56,125 nucleotides of DNA from the NCBI RefSeq assembly GCF_002860125.1, contig NZ_PGVA01000057.1, positions 1 through 56,125 of the forward strand, written 5' to 3'. This document shows positions 9,169-18,105 of the stretch, one piece after another. A program made the translations under genes and the position numbers. The stretch's first letter is position 1, and each line of letters opens with the position of its first letter. The notes below the pieces were generated by a model. The model was not told where the DNA came from. It did not search any database and saw only the letters and a list, made by a program, of their open reading frames with translations. The stretch is from Bacillus canaveralius. Lineage in GTDB: Bacteria; Bacillota; Bacilli; Bacillales; Cytobacillaceae.

Positions 9169-10245
9169 TTAAACTCTTACAAATGGCGTGCTTTGTAATT
9201 CCTTGAAGAAATGCTCGAATTGTGGCAGATCCATTTGCTGGGCTGAATCGGAAAGAGCTACTGCCGGATCCGGATGAACCTCGGCCATTACCCCGTCAGC
9301 TCCGACGGCCAATGCTGCTTTCGCTGTTGGGATGAGCAAATCACGGCGTCCTGTCGAATGAGTTACATCCACAAGTACCGGCAAATGCGTTTCCTGCTTG
9401 AGAATTGGCACAGCTGAAATATCAAGCGTATTTCTTGTCGCGCGCTCATATGTGCGAATCCCCCGCTCACAAAGGATGATTTGTCCGTTCCCCTGCGCCA
9501 TAATATATTCAGCTGCATTGATAAATTCTTCGATGGTGGCAGCGAGGCCCCTCTTTAATAAAACAGGCTTATTTACTGCCCCGGCAGCTTTAAGAAGCTC
9601 AAAATTTTGCATATTGCGGGCACCGATTTGAATCACATCAATATATTGAACAGCCGTTTCAATATCAGCAGGATTGACAATTTCGCTGATGACAGCCATG
9701 TCATAATCATCTGCGACACGCTTGAGGATTTTCAACCCTTCCAAGCCAAGCCCCTGGAAATCATACGGAGAAGTTCTCGGCTTGTAGGCACCGCCGCGCA
9801 ACAGCTTTAACCCTTTTGCTTTTACCGCTGCAGCAACAGTCGCTACCTGTTCATATGACTCAACCGCACATGGGCCAAATACAAAATGAGGCTTGCCATC
9901 CCCAACCAATTCTCCCTTAAGGTTAACTACTGTGTCCTCAGGTTTTTTCTTCCGGGAAACAAGCAGAGCTTTGCGATGGTCATCCTTCTGCAGCTCCAGA
10001 CCTGCTTTAAATACTTCTTTGAAAATATGCTCAATTGTTGAATTTTCGAATGGTCCATCATTGTTTTCTTTAATTAAATCAAGCATTCTCCGTTCTCGCA
10101 CTGGATCATAACGGTAAACTCCCTGAGTTTCTTTCACTCGCCCGATTTCCTGGACGAGCCGGGCTCTCTCATTAATTAATGATAACAGCTCCAGATTTAA
10201 TTCATCTACGCGATCGCGCAGTTGGTCAAGTTGTTTATTGCTCAT
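9169..10245 (-). CDS. aroA: Bifunctional chorismate mutase / DAHP synthase
   Basis: First step of the shikimate pathway (phosphoenolpyruvate + erythrose-4-phosphate to DAHP) fused to an N-terminal AroQ-type chorismate mutase that serves as the feedback sensor in Bacillus. 358 aa, as in B. subtilis. The mutase occupies about 1-90 ([32 protein letters not shown]). The synthase has [43 protein letters not shown] and [10 protein letters not shown]. The ATG at 10245 with AAAGGACGGG before it is preferred to an in-frame ATG 19 codons upstream. The Bacillus symbol aroA is used; elsewhere aroA denotes EPSP synthase. Confidence 0.95.
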   Translation of the reverse strand: MSNKQLDQLRDRVDELNLELLSLINERARLVQEIGRVKETQGVYRYDPVRERRMLDLIKENNDGPFENSTIEHIFKEVFKAGLELQKDDHRKALLVSRKKKPEDTVVNLKGELVGDGKPHFVFGPCAVESYEQVATVAAAVKAKGLKLLRGGAYKPRTSPYDFQGLGLEGLKILKRVADDYDMAVISEIVNPADIETAVQYIDVIQIGARNMQNFELLKAAGAVNKPVLLKRGLAATIEEFINAAEYIMAQGNGQIILCERGIRTYERATRNTLDISAVPILKQETHLPVLVDVTHSTGRRDLLIPTAKAALAVGADGVMAEVHPDPAVALSDSAQQMDLPQFEHFFKELQSTPFVRV

Positions 10246-10512
10246 TTTCTTTCCCGTCCTTTCAAATTTTTTCGGTTTTTTAAACACTTGCTTTGCACCC
10301 ATAGAATCAGGTAAACTGCAAGCCAGCTGGGCGGGTCAAAAGCTTATCGTTTCCAATCTCTTTAACGCCCCGTTAAAATGTGGTACATTTTATTATAATT
10401 ACGATTTATTATATATGAATCTTTTCTTAATGTCACGAAATTTCTTTATTAATTAAACGCTTTTAAGTGTTAAAGTATTTTATGATGAATTTAAAAAGAA
10501 GGTGTTCTCATT

Positions 10513-12672
10513 TTGCAGGAAAAAAACAAACTGTTTGCCCTTGATATTGGCACGCGTTCCGTAGTCGGCGTCATCCTTGAAGAAACCGGCGGCCAGTTCC
10601 ATGTTGTTGATATGCTTTCGATGGAGCATAGCGAACGTGCGATGCTTGATGGGCAAATCCATGACGTGTTGTCAGTCTCAAAGTTGATTGCCGTTATAAA
10701 AGAGCAGCTTGAGGAGCAACATGGACCGCTACATAAAGTCTCGGTCGCGGCAGCCGGCAGGGCTTTGCGAACAGAAAGGGCCAAGGTATCGGTCGATATT
10801 AATGGAAAACCGATGATGACAAAGCAAGACATCCTTTACCTTGAATTAAGTGCTGTCCAGCAAGCCCAGGCGATGGTTGCCGAAAAGCATGAGATTGAAA
10901 AAAGCCAGTATTATTACTGTGTCGGATACTCCGTGCTTTATTACCGGCTTGATGGAGAAGAAATCGGCAATTTGATTGATCAGCAGGGTGATGAAGCTTC
11001 TGTTGAAATCATTGCGACTTTTTTACCGAAGGTTGTTGTTGAATCACTTATTTCTGCTCTTCACCGGGCAGGATTGGAAATGGATGCTTTGACGCTGGAA
11101 CCGATCGCCGCAATCAATGTGCTGATCCCTCCTTCGATGCGCAGATTAAATGTCGCTCTCGTTGATATTGGCGCAGGCACTTCCGATATCGCGATCACCG
11201 ATGCAGGAACGGTCATCGCCTATGGAATGGTGCCTGTTGCCGGAGATGAAGTTACTGAAGCAATCAGTGACCATTTTCTCCTCGATTTTCCGCTTGCAGA
11301 AAAGGCGAAACGGGAGTTATCCAGCCGTGAAACGATTACCATAACCGACATTCTCGGTTTTGAAGCAGAGGTTACAAGGGAGGAAGCAGTTGGACACATT
11401 ACACCTGCCTTGGATAAGCTCGCTGCTACGATTGGCGACGAAATTTTAGCATTAAACAACGGGAAGCCGCCAAAAGCTGTCATGCTTGTCGGTGGAGGCA
11501 GCTTAACGCCTGAACTCCCAAATAAGCTCGCGCAACGTCTCGGGCTCCCGGAAAACCGGGTTGCGATAAGGGGCATAGAAGCGATTTCTTCGTTAACACT
11601 TGCAGATCATATTTTAAAAGGACCGGAACTGGTTACTCCCGTTGGAATTGCGATCGCGGCCCAAATGTCTCCGGTTCAATATCGGACTGTTTACGTTAAT
11701 GAGCAGCCCGTTCGCCTTTTTGAAGTGAAAAAGCTAACGGTCGGCGACTGTCTGCTTGCAGCCGGAATAAAAATGAATAAACTATACGGAAAACCGGGCC
11801 TGGCGATGATTGTGACGTTAAATGGACAAAGCATTACGATTCCCGGCCAGCTTGGCAGTGCTCCAACCATTTTAAAAAATGGTGCCAGCTGTTCCTTCGA
11901 TGAAGAAATCAGCAATAATGACCGGATTACGGTTAAAAAGGGCGCGGACGGCCAACAAACGAAGATACAAATAAAAGATTTAATTGACCATCTTCCCCAG
12001 AAAATGGTGACGATTAACGGGAAGCCGGAAATCATTTCTGCCGTGCTTACATGCAATAAGGCAGCTTGCAGCCCGGAAAAATTTGTTGAGGATCGCGATG
12101 AGATCGTCTGCACGCTCCCTGAGACAATTGAAAAACTGCTTCATTCATTAAAATTACAGTACTACCTGCCTGAGCTGCGCCCGCTTTTCCTTAACATAAA
12201 CGGAAAGGATCAGTACTTTCCAGGATTCGGCGGAAAAATCTATCGAAATGGCATGGAAGTAAGACTGAAAAGCGGCTTCAATGACCTTGATGAATTAACA
12301 ATCACCAAACGAAAAGCGCCGACAGTCGAGGATCTGGCAGTAATCAAGCAAATAAATCGATATCAAAAGTTGCCAATCTCCTTTAACGGCGAAAGCGTTA
12401 CGCTTACTAAAGAAGTTACAGAGTTTTACAGAGGTGAGCAAAAACTGCTCGATGATGATATCCTGTCAGATGGAGATCATCTGAGAATTTCCGAAAAAAG
12501 CTTTGAACCGTTCATCTTTCAGGATATCTTTACGGCGGTTCAGGTCGATATGCCCGCCCATGCAAACGGAAGCTTTGAACTGACACGGAACGATCAGCCT
12601 GTAGCCTTTCATGATCAGATTCAAGCGGGAGACAGCTTGAGAATTTTCTGGCCGCTTGCTCAACAGAATTAG
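10513..12672 (+). CDS. FtsA/PilM-like actin-fold ATPase with repeated C-terminal modules
   Basis: 719 aa, TTG start with AAGAAGGTG before it. The N-terminal ~370 residues carry the FtsA-type actin fold: phosphate-1 loop FALDIGTRSVVG (about 8-19), phosphate-2 loop VALVDIGAGTSDIAI (about 213-227) and adenosine motif AVMLVGGGSLTPELPN. Homologues in Bacillaceae are usually labelled cell division protein FtsA, but classical FtsA is only about 420 aa and lacks the ~350-residue C-terminal part seen here. That part contains five similar units (NG-containing hairpin, then a ..D.L.I strand, then a helix) starting near 434, 498, 560, 621 and 678. No membrane-anchoring helix was recognised. The role is unknown; a membrane- or envelope-associated scaffold is one guess. 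Confidence 0.82.
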   Translation: MQEKNKLFALDIGTRSVVGVILEETGGQFHVVDMLSMEHSERAMLDGQIHDVLSVSKLIAVIKEQLEEQHGPLHKVSVAAAGRALRTERAKVSVDINGKPMMTKQDILYLELSAVQQAQAMVAEKHEIEKSQYYYCVGYSVLYYRLDGEEIGNLIDQQGDEASVEIIATFLPKVVVESLISALHRAGLEMDALTLEPIAAINVLIPPSMRRLNVALVDIGAGTSDIAITDAGTVIAYGMVPVAGDEVTEAISDHFLLDFPLAEKAKRELSSRETITITDILGFEAEVTREEAVGHITPALDKLAATIGDEILALNNGKPPKAVMLVGGGSLTPELPNKLAQRLGLPENRVAIRGIEAISSLTLADHILKGPELVTPVGIAIAAQMSPVQYRTVYVNEQPVRLFEVKKLTVGDCLLAAGIKMNKLYGKPGLAMIVTLNGQSITIPGQLGSAPTILKNGASCSFDEEISNNDRITVKKGADGQQTKIQIKDLIDHLPQKMVTINGKPEIISAVLTCNKAACSPEKFVEDRDEIVCTLPETIEKLLHSLKLQYYLPELRPLFLNINGKDQYFPGFGGKIYRNGMEVRLKSGFNDLDELTITKRKAPTVEDLAVIKQINRYQKLPISFNGESVTLTKEVTEFYRGEQKLLDDDILSDGDHLRISEKSFEPFIFQDIFTAVQVDMPAHANGSFELTRNDQPVAFHDQIQAGDSLRIFWPLAQQN

Positions 12673-12699
12673 CAATAAAGCAAGCATATTTTGGATGGT

Positions 12700-12749
12700 G
12701 ATCGAAAATGCGGATTGCCGCTCGTAAATTTCGATAAGCGCTCGTAAAT
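12700..12749. repeat. Three ~10-bp phrases spaced exactly 20 bp apart
   Basis: GATCGAAAAT (12700), GCTCGTAAAT (12720) and GCTCGTAAAT (12740) recur with a 20-bp step in the gap after the FtsA-like gene. The style matches the larger arrays at 40941 and 47687. Confidence 0.5.
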
Positions 12750-12806
12750 CCGAAGGGTTCCTCTCATCAATCGGTTGTTACAACTTTATGCAGTACTTTT
12801 ATCAAA

Positions 12807-12843
12807 ACAAAACCACCTTGCAATTCAAGAAAGGTGGTTTTGT
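12807..12843. terminator. Bidirectional terminator between the FtsA-like gene and ytxJ
   Basis: AAAACCACCTT (12809-12819) pairs with AAGGTGGTTTT (12831-12841); T-rich tails lie on both strands. Confidence 0.85.
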
Positions 12844-12850
12844 CGATAAT

Positions 12851-13177
12851 TTATTTGTTTTCAGCTAGCACATTCGCCAACGTCTCATAAGTAATTTTCC
12901 AGTGTGAGGCATGCCAGGCGACACCCGAATTCGTGAATAGGAGCGCCTGCGGAGACTCATGCTTGAGATCATACTTTTCCGCAATATGGTTGGAAAGTGG
13001 GCGGGCATCCTGGACAGTTAAATAATAGCTGTTAACCTCTGGATGGTCCTCTGTGAATTTTTCAAATTCTTCATAGGCCGCCTGGCTAATCGGGCAGGTA
13101 GTACTGTGCTTTAATATTAAGAATGCTCCATTGTTAACTGCGTCGTCAAATTGCTCCACTGTGTTGATTTTATTCAA
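12851..13177 (-). CDS. ytxJ: YtxJ, bacillithiol-system thioredoxin-fold protein
   Basis: 108 aa, the length of B. subtilis YtxJ. A thioredoxin-like fold is suggested by the FLILKHSTTCPISQAA segment, with one redox Cys in a CPIS motif as in monothiol bacilliredoxin-type proteins, and by the cis-proline-like region near ESPQALLF. The TTG start at 13177 is chosen because AGGAGGG stands 8 nt before it. Last gene of ytxG-ytxH-ytxJ; a hairpin lies between ytxH and ytxJ, so its expression may depend on readthrough. Confidence 0.88.
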   Translation of the reverse strand: MNKINTVEQFDDAVNNGAFLILKHSTTCPISQAAYEEFEKFTEDHPEVNSYYLTVQDARPLSNHIAEKYDLKHESPQALLFTNSGVAWHASHWKITYETLANVLAENK

Positions 13178-13238
13178 AATAATCCCTCCTGAAAAACTTG
13201 GAGCCCGTGCCACTTTAGCACATAAGCAGCCAATAAAT

Positions 13239-13270
13239 AACGGTGAAGTTATCTTACCACTTCACCGTCT
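13239..13270 (-). terminator. Hairpin between ytxH and ytxJ
   Basis: ACGGTGAAGT and ACTTCACCGT form a 10-bp stem with a 9-nt loop. On the minus strand TATTTATT follows, a weak tail consistent with partial termination. Confidence 0.55.
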
Positions 13271-13281
13271 CCAAAACAAAC

Positions 13282-13860
13282 TTAATGTTTTTGATTTAAT
13301 TTTTTCTCTGTTTCATCAAAAGCCTTTTTTGTTTCCTCAAGCTTTGCTTCGGGGTTGCCGGTTTGGATAGAACCTTTGTTCTCAGTCTCGCTTAGTACGT
13401 CAATGGCTGATTCACTGGAAATATATTCATCTGGCGTGTTAACCCCGGTGCCATCCCCGACTTGGGATCCGCTTTCGGAAGAATTTTTGCTGCTTCTCAC
13501 CTTGTTAAGAAGGTCTGTCGATTGCTGGGCGACTGAACTCGTTTTTTGTTTCGCAATAGACACCACTTCCCCGCCTTTAGTCATGGCAGTTTCACGAAGC
13601 TGACCGGTCTTTTCTTTTGCTTGCGCAGCCAGATCACTGCCCTTCGTCATCGCCGCTTCGCGATATTCATTTGTTTTTTCTTTTAGCATGCCTGCTTGTT
13701 CCTTTAAGTCGCTGCGAAGCTCCCTGCCTGAGTTCGGAGCCAGTAAGAGCGCTGTTGCTGCTCCGACAACCCCGCCAATAATCGCACCCAAAACAAAATC
13801 CCTCGAGGTCCCACTATTGTTTTCGTTAAAACCTTCAAATTGACTACGTTCCTTCACCAT
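13282..13860 (-). CDS. ytxH: YtxH-domain general-stress protein
   Basis: 192 aa. One N-terminal hydrophobic segment (about 20-42, DFVLGAIIGGVVGAATALLLAP) defines the YtxH family. A long charged region follows with repeated MTKGSD/MTKGGE and AKEKTGQLRE/LKEKTNEYRE units, probably an amphipathic helix. The tail is acidic and polar. The ATG at 13860 has GGAGGAATTGAGC before it; a TTG two codons upstream is too close to that site. Function is unknown, but the gene belongs to the stress-induced ytxGHJ operon. Confidence 0.88.
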   Translation of the reverse strand: MVKERSQFEGFNENNSGTSRDFVLGAIIGGVVGAATALLLAPNSGRELRSDLKEQAGMLKEKTNEYREAAMTKGSDLAAQAKEKTGQLRETAMTKGGEVVSIAKQKTSSVAQQSTDLLNKVRSSKNSSESGSQVGDGTGVNTPDEYISSESAIDVLSETENKGSIQTGNPEAKLEETKKAFDETEKKLNQKH

Positions 13861-13879
13861 GCTCAATTCCTCCTCACCT

Positions 13880-14353
13880 TTAATATCTTGCCCGCTCCCG
13901 CTCTGTTCTTACAACAGGCGGCCGATTTTCAAGTTGATTTTCTTTTTTTCTGGCTGCCCACTTGTCTTTTAATTCCAGGAACACATTGCTCCATTGGACA
14001 ACCTGTGAAATCTTATCCTTATGCTGATCAAGCTGATGGTCAACAGATGAAGTGATATTTTGAATAGATGTGTTAAACTTCTGAACTGAATAGCCTACAT
14101 TCTTCACTGCGTCCACGACAGTATTTAAGCTTTCGGACTTTTGCTGAATATCTGAAGCGAGAGCGTTGGTTTTATGCAGAAGCACAGTAGTCTCTCTCGT
14201 AACTCCATCCAACTGCTGCTCTAATCCTGTCAATGTTTTTGAAACACTGTCAAGGGTTGTTTGCACTGATTTCAACGTTTTTGTTAAATACAGAACTAAC
14301 ACAAAGAAAGCTATGGCGATCACAGCTACGCTTAAATATAAAATAATCTCCAT
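13880..14353 (-). CDS. ytxG: YtxG, DUF948 membrane-anchored protein
   Basis: 157 aa. An N-terminal transmembrane helix (about 2-25) is followed by a heptad-rich coiled-coil-like region (TLKSVQTTLDSVSKTLTG onward) and a basic C-terminus, the DUF948 pattern. The internal ATG with GGAGGTGGAATGT before it sets the start. First gene of ytxGHJ, directly downstream of a sigma-B-type promoter. Molecular role unknown. Confidence 0.88.
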   Translation of the reverse strand: MEIILYLSVAVIAIAFFVLVLYLTKTLKSVQTTLDSVSKTLTGLEQQLDGVTRETTVLLHKTNALASDIQQKSESLNTVVDAVKNVGYSVQKFNTSIQNITSSVDHQLDQHKDKISQVVQWSNVFLELKDKWAARKKENQLENRPPVVRTERERARY

Positions 14354-14385
14354 ACATTCCACCTCCATAATCGTTACTCTATTTT

Positions 14386-14410
14386 TTACCCAGGGCGGTC
14401 CAGCCTAAAC
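14386..14410 (-). promoter_or_regulatory. Sigma-B-type promoter of ytxGHJ
   Basis: On the minus strand GTTTAG (14410-14405), a 13-bp spacer and GGGTAA (14391-14386) fit the sigma-B consensus GTTTAA-N12-15-GGGTAT. The B. subtilis ytxGHJ operon is a known sigma-B regulon member. Confidence 0.65.
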
Positions 14411-14615
14411 CACCGTTTTACTAAATAAGTATCTTACTTTAACGGTATCATACTTCTCCTCATTTTAAAAAGATATCATTTTTTCAATTCTCCTTTAGGC
14501 GAATTTTTCGCAGCTGAGTTTATCTAATAGGAACGTGAACCATCCTTGACTCCTTGGCAAGCAGCCAAAGATATGCATCAACCCCCATATTTTATACCAA
14601 TTAAAGTAATCTAAT

Positions 14616-14646
14616 CAAAAAAACCACCTTGTGAAGGTGGTTTTCG
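14616..14646 (-). terminator. Terminator after murC
   Basis: AAAACCACCTT, a 3-nt loop and AAGGTGGTTTT, followed on the minus strand by TTTTTTTGATT. It begins a few bases past the murC stop. Confidence 0.9.
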
Positions 14647-14651
14647 ACTTT

Positions 14652-15953
14652 TTACAATTGCAGCTGCTTTTCATAAGCTGACTGGAACTTTTGAATATCG
14701 CCGGCACCCATGAAAATAATCACACTATTTTCGTGTTTTCTCAAGGAGCCTGTTTCTTCCTCTTTGATAATCTCTGAATGCGCTATTTTCGCCTGCAAAT
14801 CTTCGATTGAAAGTTTACCGTGATTTTCACGGGCAGATCCGAAAATTTCACATAAATATACTTTATCAGCTTTATTCAAGCTTTCGGCAAATTCATTTAA
14901 AAAGGTTTGCGTTCTCGTAAAAGTATGCGGCTGGAAGACTGCAATGATATCGCGATCAGGGTACTTCTGCCTGGCTGCTTCGATCGTGGCTTTGATTTCG
15001 GTTGGATGATGCGCGTAATCATCGATGACAACTTGCGAACCAATTACCTTTTCTGAAAATCTTCTTTTAACACCGCCAAACGTTGAAAGCTGCCGGGCGA
15101 TAACTTCTGTGTCAATCGCTTCATAATGGCAAAGAGCAATCACCGCCAAGGAGTTTAAAACATTATGGTTACCATAAGTAGGGATTTCAAACGTCTCATA
15201 ATACGTATTCCGGACGAAAACATCAAAGGTCGTTCCCTCAGTCGACTTAACCACATTCCTTGCCTGGAAGTCATTTTCTTCGCCGAATCCATAAAATACG
15301 ACAGGCACCTTTGCCTGGATTTTTTGCAGCTGTTCATCATCACCGCATGCAAATATACCCTTCTTTACTTGCCATGACATCTCCTGGAATGCAGAAAAGA
15401 CATCGTCTATATGGGCAAAATAATCAGGGTGATCAAAATCTATATTCGTCATGATCGCATAATCAGGAAAATAGGATAAAAAATGCCTTCTGTATTCGCA
15501 CGCTTCAAAAGCAAAATACTCAGCATCCCGGTCTCCTTTTCCAGTACCGTCTCCAATTAAGAAGGAGGTCGGCTTTGCACCACTCATAACATGAGCAAGC
15601 AGCCCGGTTGTCGAAGTTTTTCCGTGCGCACCTGTTACGGCCACACTGGTGAAGTTTTCCATAAAATCACCTAAAAAACGATGATATCTGACGATAGGAA
15701 GCCCGAGTCTCATTGCCTCCACGATCTCTTCATGAGTATCAGGAAAAGCATTACCGGCAATAATCGTCATTCCGGGCTGTATATTCTCCTTTTGAAAGGG
15801 AAGGATCTTTATTCCAGATTGCTCAAGCGCTTGTTGAGTAAAAAAGTGCTTATCGACATCGGAGCCTTGCACATGATAATTCATATCATGAAGAATTTGT
15901 GCGAGCGCACTCATTCCGGACCCCTTTATACCTACAAAGTGGTAAATGGTCAT
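14652..15953 (-). CDS. murC: UDP-N-acetylmuramate-L-alanine ligase
   Basis: Adds L-alanine to UDP-MurNAc, the first amino acid of the peptidoglycan peptide. 433 aa. Motifs: N-terminal nucleotide-binding [17 protein letters not shown], Mur-ligase P-loop [14 protein letters not shown] (about 105-118), [11 protein letters not shown], and [14 protein letters not shown] in the C-terminal domain. The ATG at 15953 is used because GGAGGTTCTTTAC precedes it; the ATG five codons upstream lacks such a site. Confidence 0.96.
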   Translation of the reverse strand: MTIYHFVGIKGSGMSALAQILHDMNYHVQGSDVDKHFFTQQALEQSGIKILPFQKENIQPGMTIIAGNAFPDTHEEIVEAMRLGLPIVRYHRFLGDFMENFTSVAVTGAHGKTSTTGLLAHVMSGAKPTSFLIGDGTGKGDRDAEYFAFEACEYRRHFLSYFPDYAIMTNIDFDHPDYFAHIDDVFSAFQEMSWQVKKGIFACGDDEQLQKIQAKVPVVFYGFGEENDFQARNVVKSTEGTTFDVFVRNTYYETFEIPTYGNHNVLNSLAVIALCHYEAIDTEVIARQLSTFGGVKRRFSEKVIGSQVVIDDYAHHPTEIKATIEAARQKYPDRDIIAVFQPHTFTRTQTFLNEFAESLNKADKVYLCEIFGSARENHGKLSIEDLQAKIAHSEIIKEEETGSLRKHENSVIIFMGAGDIQKFQSAYEKQLQL

Positions 15954-16086
15954 GTAAAGAACCTCCAACCAACGTCTATCTGTAAAACAGTATATGACAT
16001 TTATATTAATTTGCTCATTTCATCCATTAGTCTGAGCTGCATGCTAAACATTATAACATCTTTCTTATATCTGGTGAAATCCAGAT

Positions 16087-16776
16087 CTAAAACTCTTTTC
16101 TATAAATCTGTTTCCGTAAGCCTTCGTAAAGAAAAAGTATCGCATGATTTTTTAAATATGTTCTCCACGAAAGAGATTCATCCTCGCGTTTTTGATCGAT
16201 AAAACTGTTTTCCAATTTGTTAAAAACCTCAGGCCCACTCACTGCAAATAAAGGACTGATCGCGATATCTCGTTTCAGCGCCGGTATTTTCCTCAAAAAT
16301 ACGTATTGCAAATTTTGAGATTGCAAAAGAGGAAGTTTGGAAAATACAGGGAATTCCACCTCTGACGCAAAGCCTTGTACTGTAATCTCCTCATTCCCTT
16401 CGTCAACCGATATAACAGTAAACGGCTCCAGCATTGAGCTTAAAATTAACGCCCCCTGGATCATCTCAGGTTCTGTTAAATTTGCAGCCTGATTTTTCAA
16501 AAACAGGCTCAGCATCGTAAAGCCTTGAATTGTCTGGTAATCAAATAGAAACCACTGCTCAAACAACTCTTCTTCAACGGCAGTCAATATGTGCCCATTT
16601 CGAAGGCCGAGCTTCTTGCGGAAAATATGCTTAGCACGAACTTTTTCCCGGATATTCGTGTTTCTTTCGGTATAATCTGCGGCAAGCCGGAGCAGATGCT
16701 GAACGCTTTTCTCTGCTTGTGCTTGCTTTTGGCTTCGATAGTTATCTAAATTTAAAGTTGAGCGGTCCATAGTCAT
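16087..16776 (-). CDS. Conserved-looking protein of unknown function
   Basis: 229 aa, soluble, no signal peptide or membrane segment. AGGGAGCATCCTT stands well placed before the ATG, and codon use looks normal, so it is likely a real gene. The N-terminus is charged and helical (SQKQAQAEKSVQHLLRLAADY). The middle has LFEQWFLFDYQTIQGFTMLSLFLK, and the C-terminal half looks alpha/beta. I do not recognise the family. It lies between murC and the nicotinate phosphoribosyltransferase-like gene on the same strand, with 133 bp to murC. Confidence 0.7.
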   Translation of the reverse strand: MTMDRSTLNLDNYRSQKQAQAEKSVQHLLRLAADYTERNTNIREKVRAKHIFRKKLGLRNGHILTAVEEELFEQWFLFDYQTIQGFTMLSLFLKNQAANLTEPEMIQGALILSSMLEPFTVISVDEGNEEITVQGFASEVEFPVFSKLPLLQSQNLQYVFLRKIPALKRDIAISPLFAVSGPEVFNKLENSFIDQKREDESLSWRTYLKNHAILFLYEGLRKQIYRKEF

Positions 16777-16908
16777 AAGGATGCTCCCTGCCTTTTCCCG
16801 GCAGATAAGCGTGCCGGTCTTCTATAGTTTCATTAATAAAATTTAAAGATGGTCCTGCTCGAAATTGAATCCGGAACATTGATGATTTCCAGATCGAATT
16901 TCTGATTG

Positions 16909-18006
16909 TTACTCTACTTTTTCAAGACGCGAATTCGGCCGCAATTTCCGGCCTGCCTTTGCCTGGTGCTCCCCATTTAACGTCACATTATCACCTGTAA
17001 AGCCAATGTTAATCTTCAAAAGGCTGCCACCCACGCCGTATAAATCGACAGGAACTCCATTTTTTTCAAATTCAACAATTCTTGTTTCATTAAAACCGCC
17101 GCTGACAACAATTTTGACATGATGATAGCCTTCATCATCCAGAGCCTTCCGCAAACCAAAAATCAGCTCGGCGTTAACGCCGCGCGGATCAAAAGTTCCT
17201 AAAAGGTGCTGGTTACGCAAAAAGTATTGGTCGATAAGGGTTCTCGAAGTATCCACCCTTACCCCCTTCAAATCGTCGCCAAAAGCGCGGGCAACCTTTA
17301 ATGAATCGGTAACCGCATCATTATTATAATCAACAAGAGCAATTAAATCATCATCGGGGAATGTTTCCTGATAAGCCTTTGTCGCTGCTACAATATCCCC
17401 GTTAAATAGCTGGATCAGCGCATGCGGCATCGTACCCATCCCTTGTTTTCCCCACCATTCATTCATGGCATGGGTCGCCTGGGCCGTGGCACCACCGATA
17501 TAGGCAGCATACCCGTCGCCAGCCTGGGTTGTAAAATGGTCATCTCGGTCTCCCATAAAAATGACCGGTTTCTGTTTACCGGAGATGCCTGCCGCCTTGA
17601 CAACATTATAAACATTCGTCGCTACCGACGTCCGGCGCGCCAATATCCCATCAATGAGTCCTTCCAGGTATCCGAAATTCTGGTATAAGCCTGTAATTGT
17701 TAAAACGGTCTCGAATGGACTGATCTTGTCTCCATCCTTTAACGAATAGATTTCAAGCTCCTCCGGACGGTCCGCAAATGTTTTAACGAGCGCAATCACT
17801 TCATCTGTTCCGCACAGCACCGCATGTTCTTTCTGGAAGAATTGCATAGTGACGATGTTATCTTTTAGATACTTTTGGACAATTTCCCGCGTTTTTAGAA
17901 AATAAACGGCAGAAAACCACCCATCCTTCACTCGTTCGTCGAATTTAAAGGTGCGATTCGTTAAGCGCTGGATTTCACCTTTTAACTTCAATTCTATTTC
18001 TTTCAT
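16909..18006 (-). CDS. Nicotinate phosphoribosyltransferase-like protein
   Basis: 365 aa of the NAPRTase/NadC-like fold. It probably makes nicotinate mononucleotide from nicotinate and PRPP in NAD salvage. Supporting segments: RTSVATNVYNVVKAAG, FMGDRDDHFTTQAGDGYAAY, GTMPHALIQLF, ALVDYNNDAVTDSLKVARAF, GVRVDTSRTLIDQYF and VSGGFNETRIVEFEKNGVPVDLYGVGGSL. It is much shorter than B. subtilis PncB (about 490 aa) and resembles the compact subfamily, so the substrate is inferred only. GAGGAGCTTTGAA precedes the ATG. Confidence 0.88.
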   Translation of the reverse strand: MKEIELKLKGEIQRLTNRTFKFDERVKDGWFSAVYFLKTREIVQKYLKDNIVTMQFFQKEHAVLCGTDEVIALVKTFADRPEELEIYSLKDGDKISPFETVLTITGLYQNFGYLEGLIDGILARRTSVATNVYNVVKAAGISGKQKPVIFMGDRDDHFTTQAGDGYAAYIGGATAQATHAMNEWWGKQGMGTMPHALIQLFNGDIVAATKAYQETFPDDDLIALVDYNNDAVTDSLKVARAFGDDLKGVRVDTSRTLIDQYFLRNQHLLGTFDPRGVNAELIFGLRKALDDEGYHHVKIVVSGGFNETRIVEFEKNGVPVDLYGVGGSLLKINIGFTGDNVTLNGEHQAKAGRKLRPNSRLEKVE

Positions 18007-18105
18007 TTCAAAGCTCCTCTAAACAAGTCAATATTGCGGGCAACCCGTTAAGTAAAATAAAGATAACCCTATTCTTCGATACATGCTAATACAGAATAAC
18101 ATTAA

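Noticed and set aside
10449-10465. cre-like TTAAACGCTTTTAA before the FtsA-like gene
   Set aside because: Lacks the initial TG and the C near the end of the consensus; three mismatches at conserved positions.
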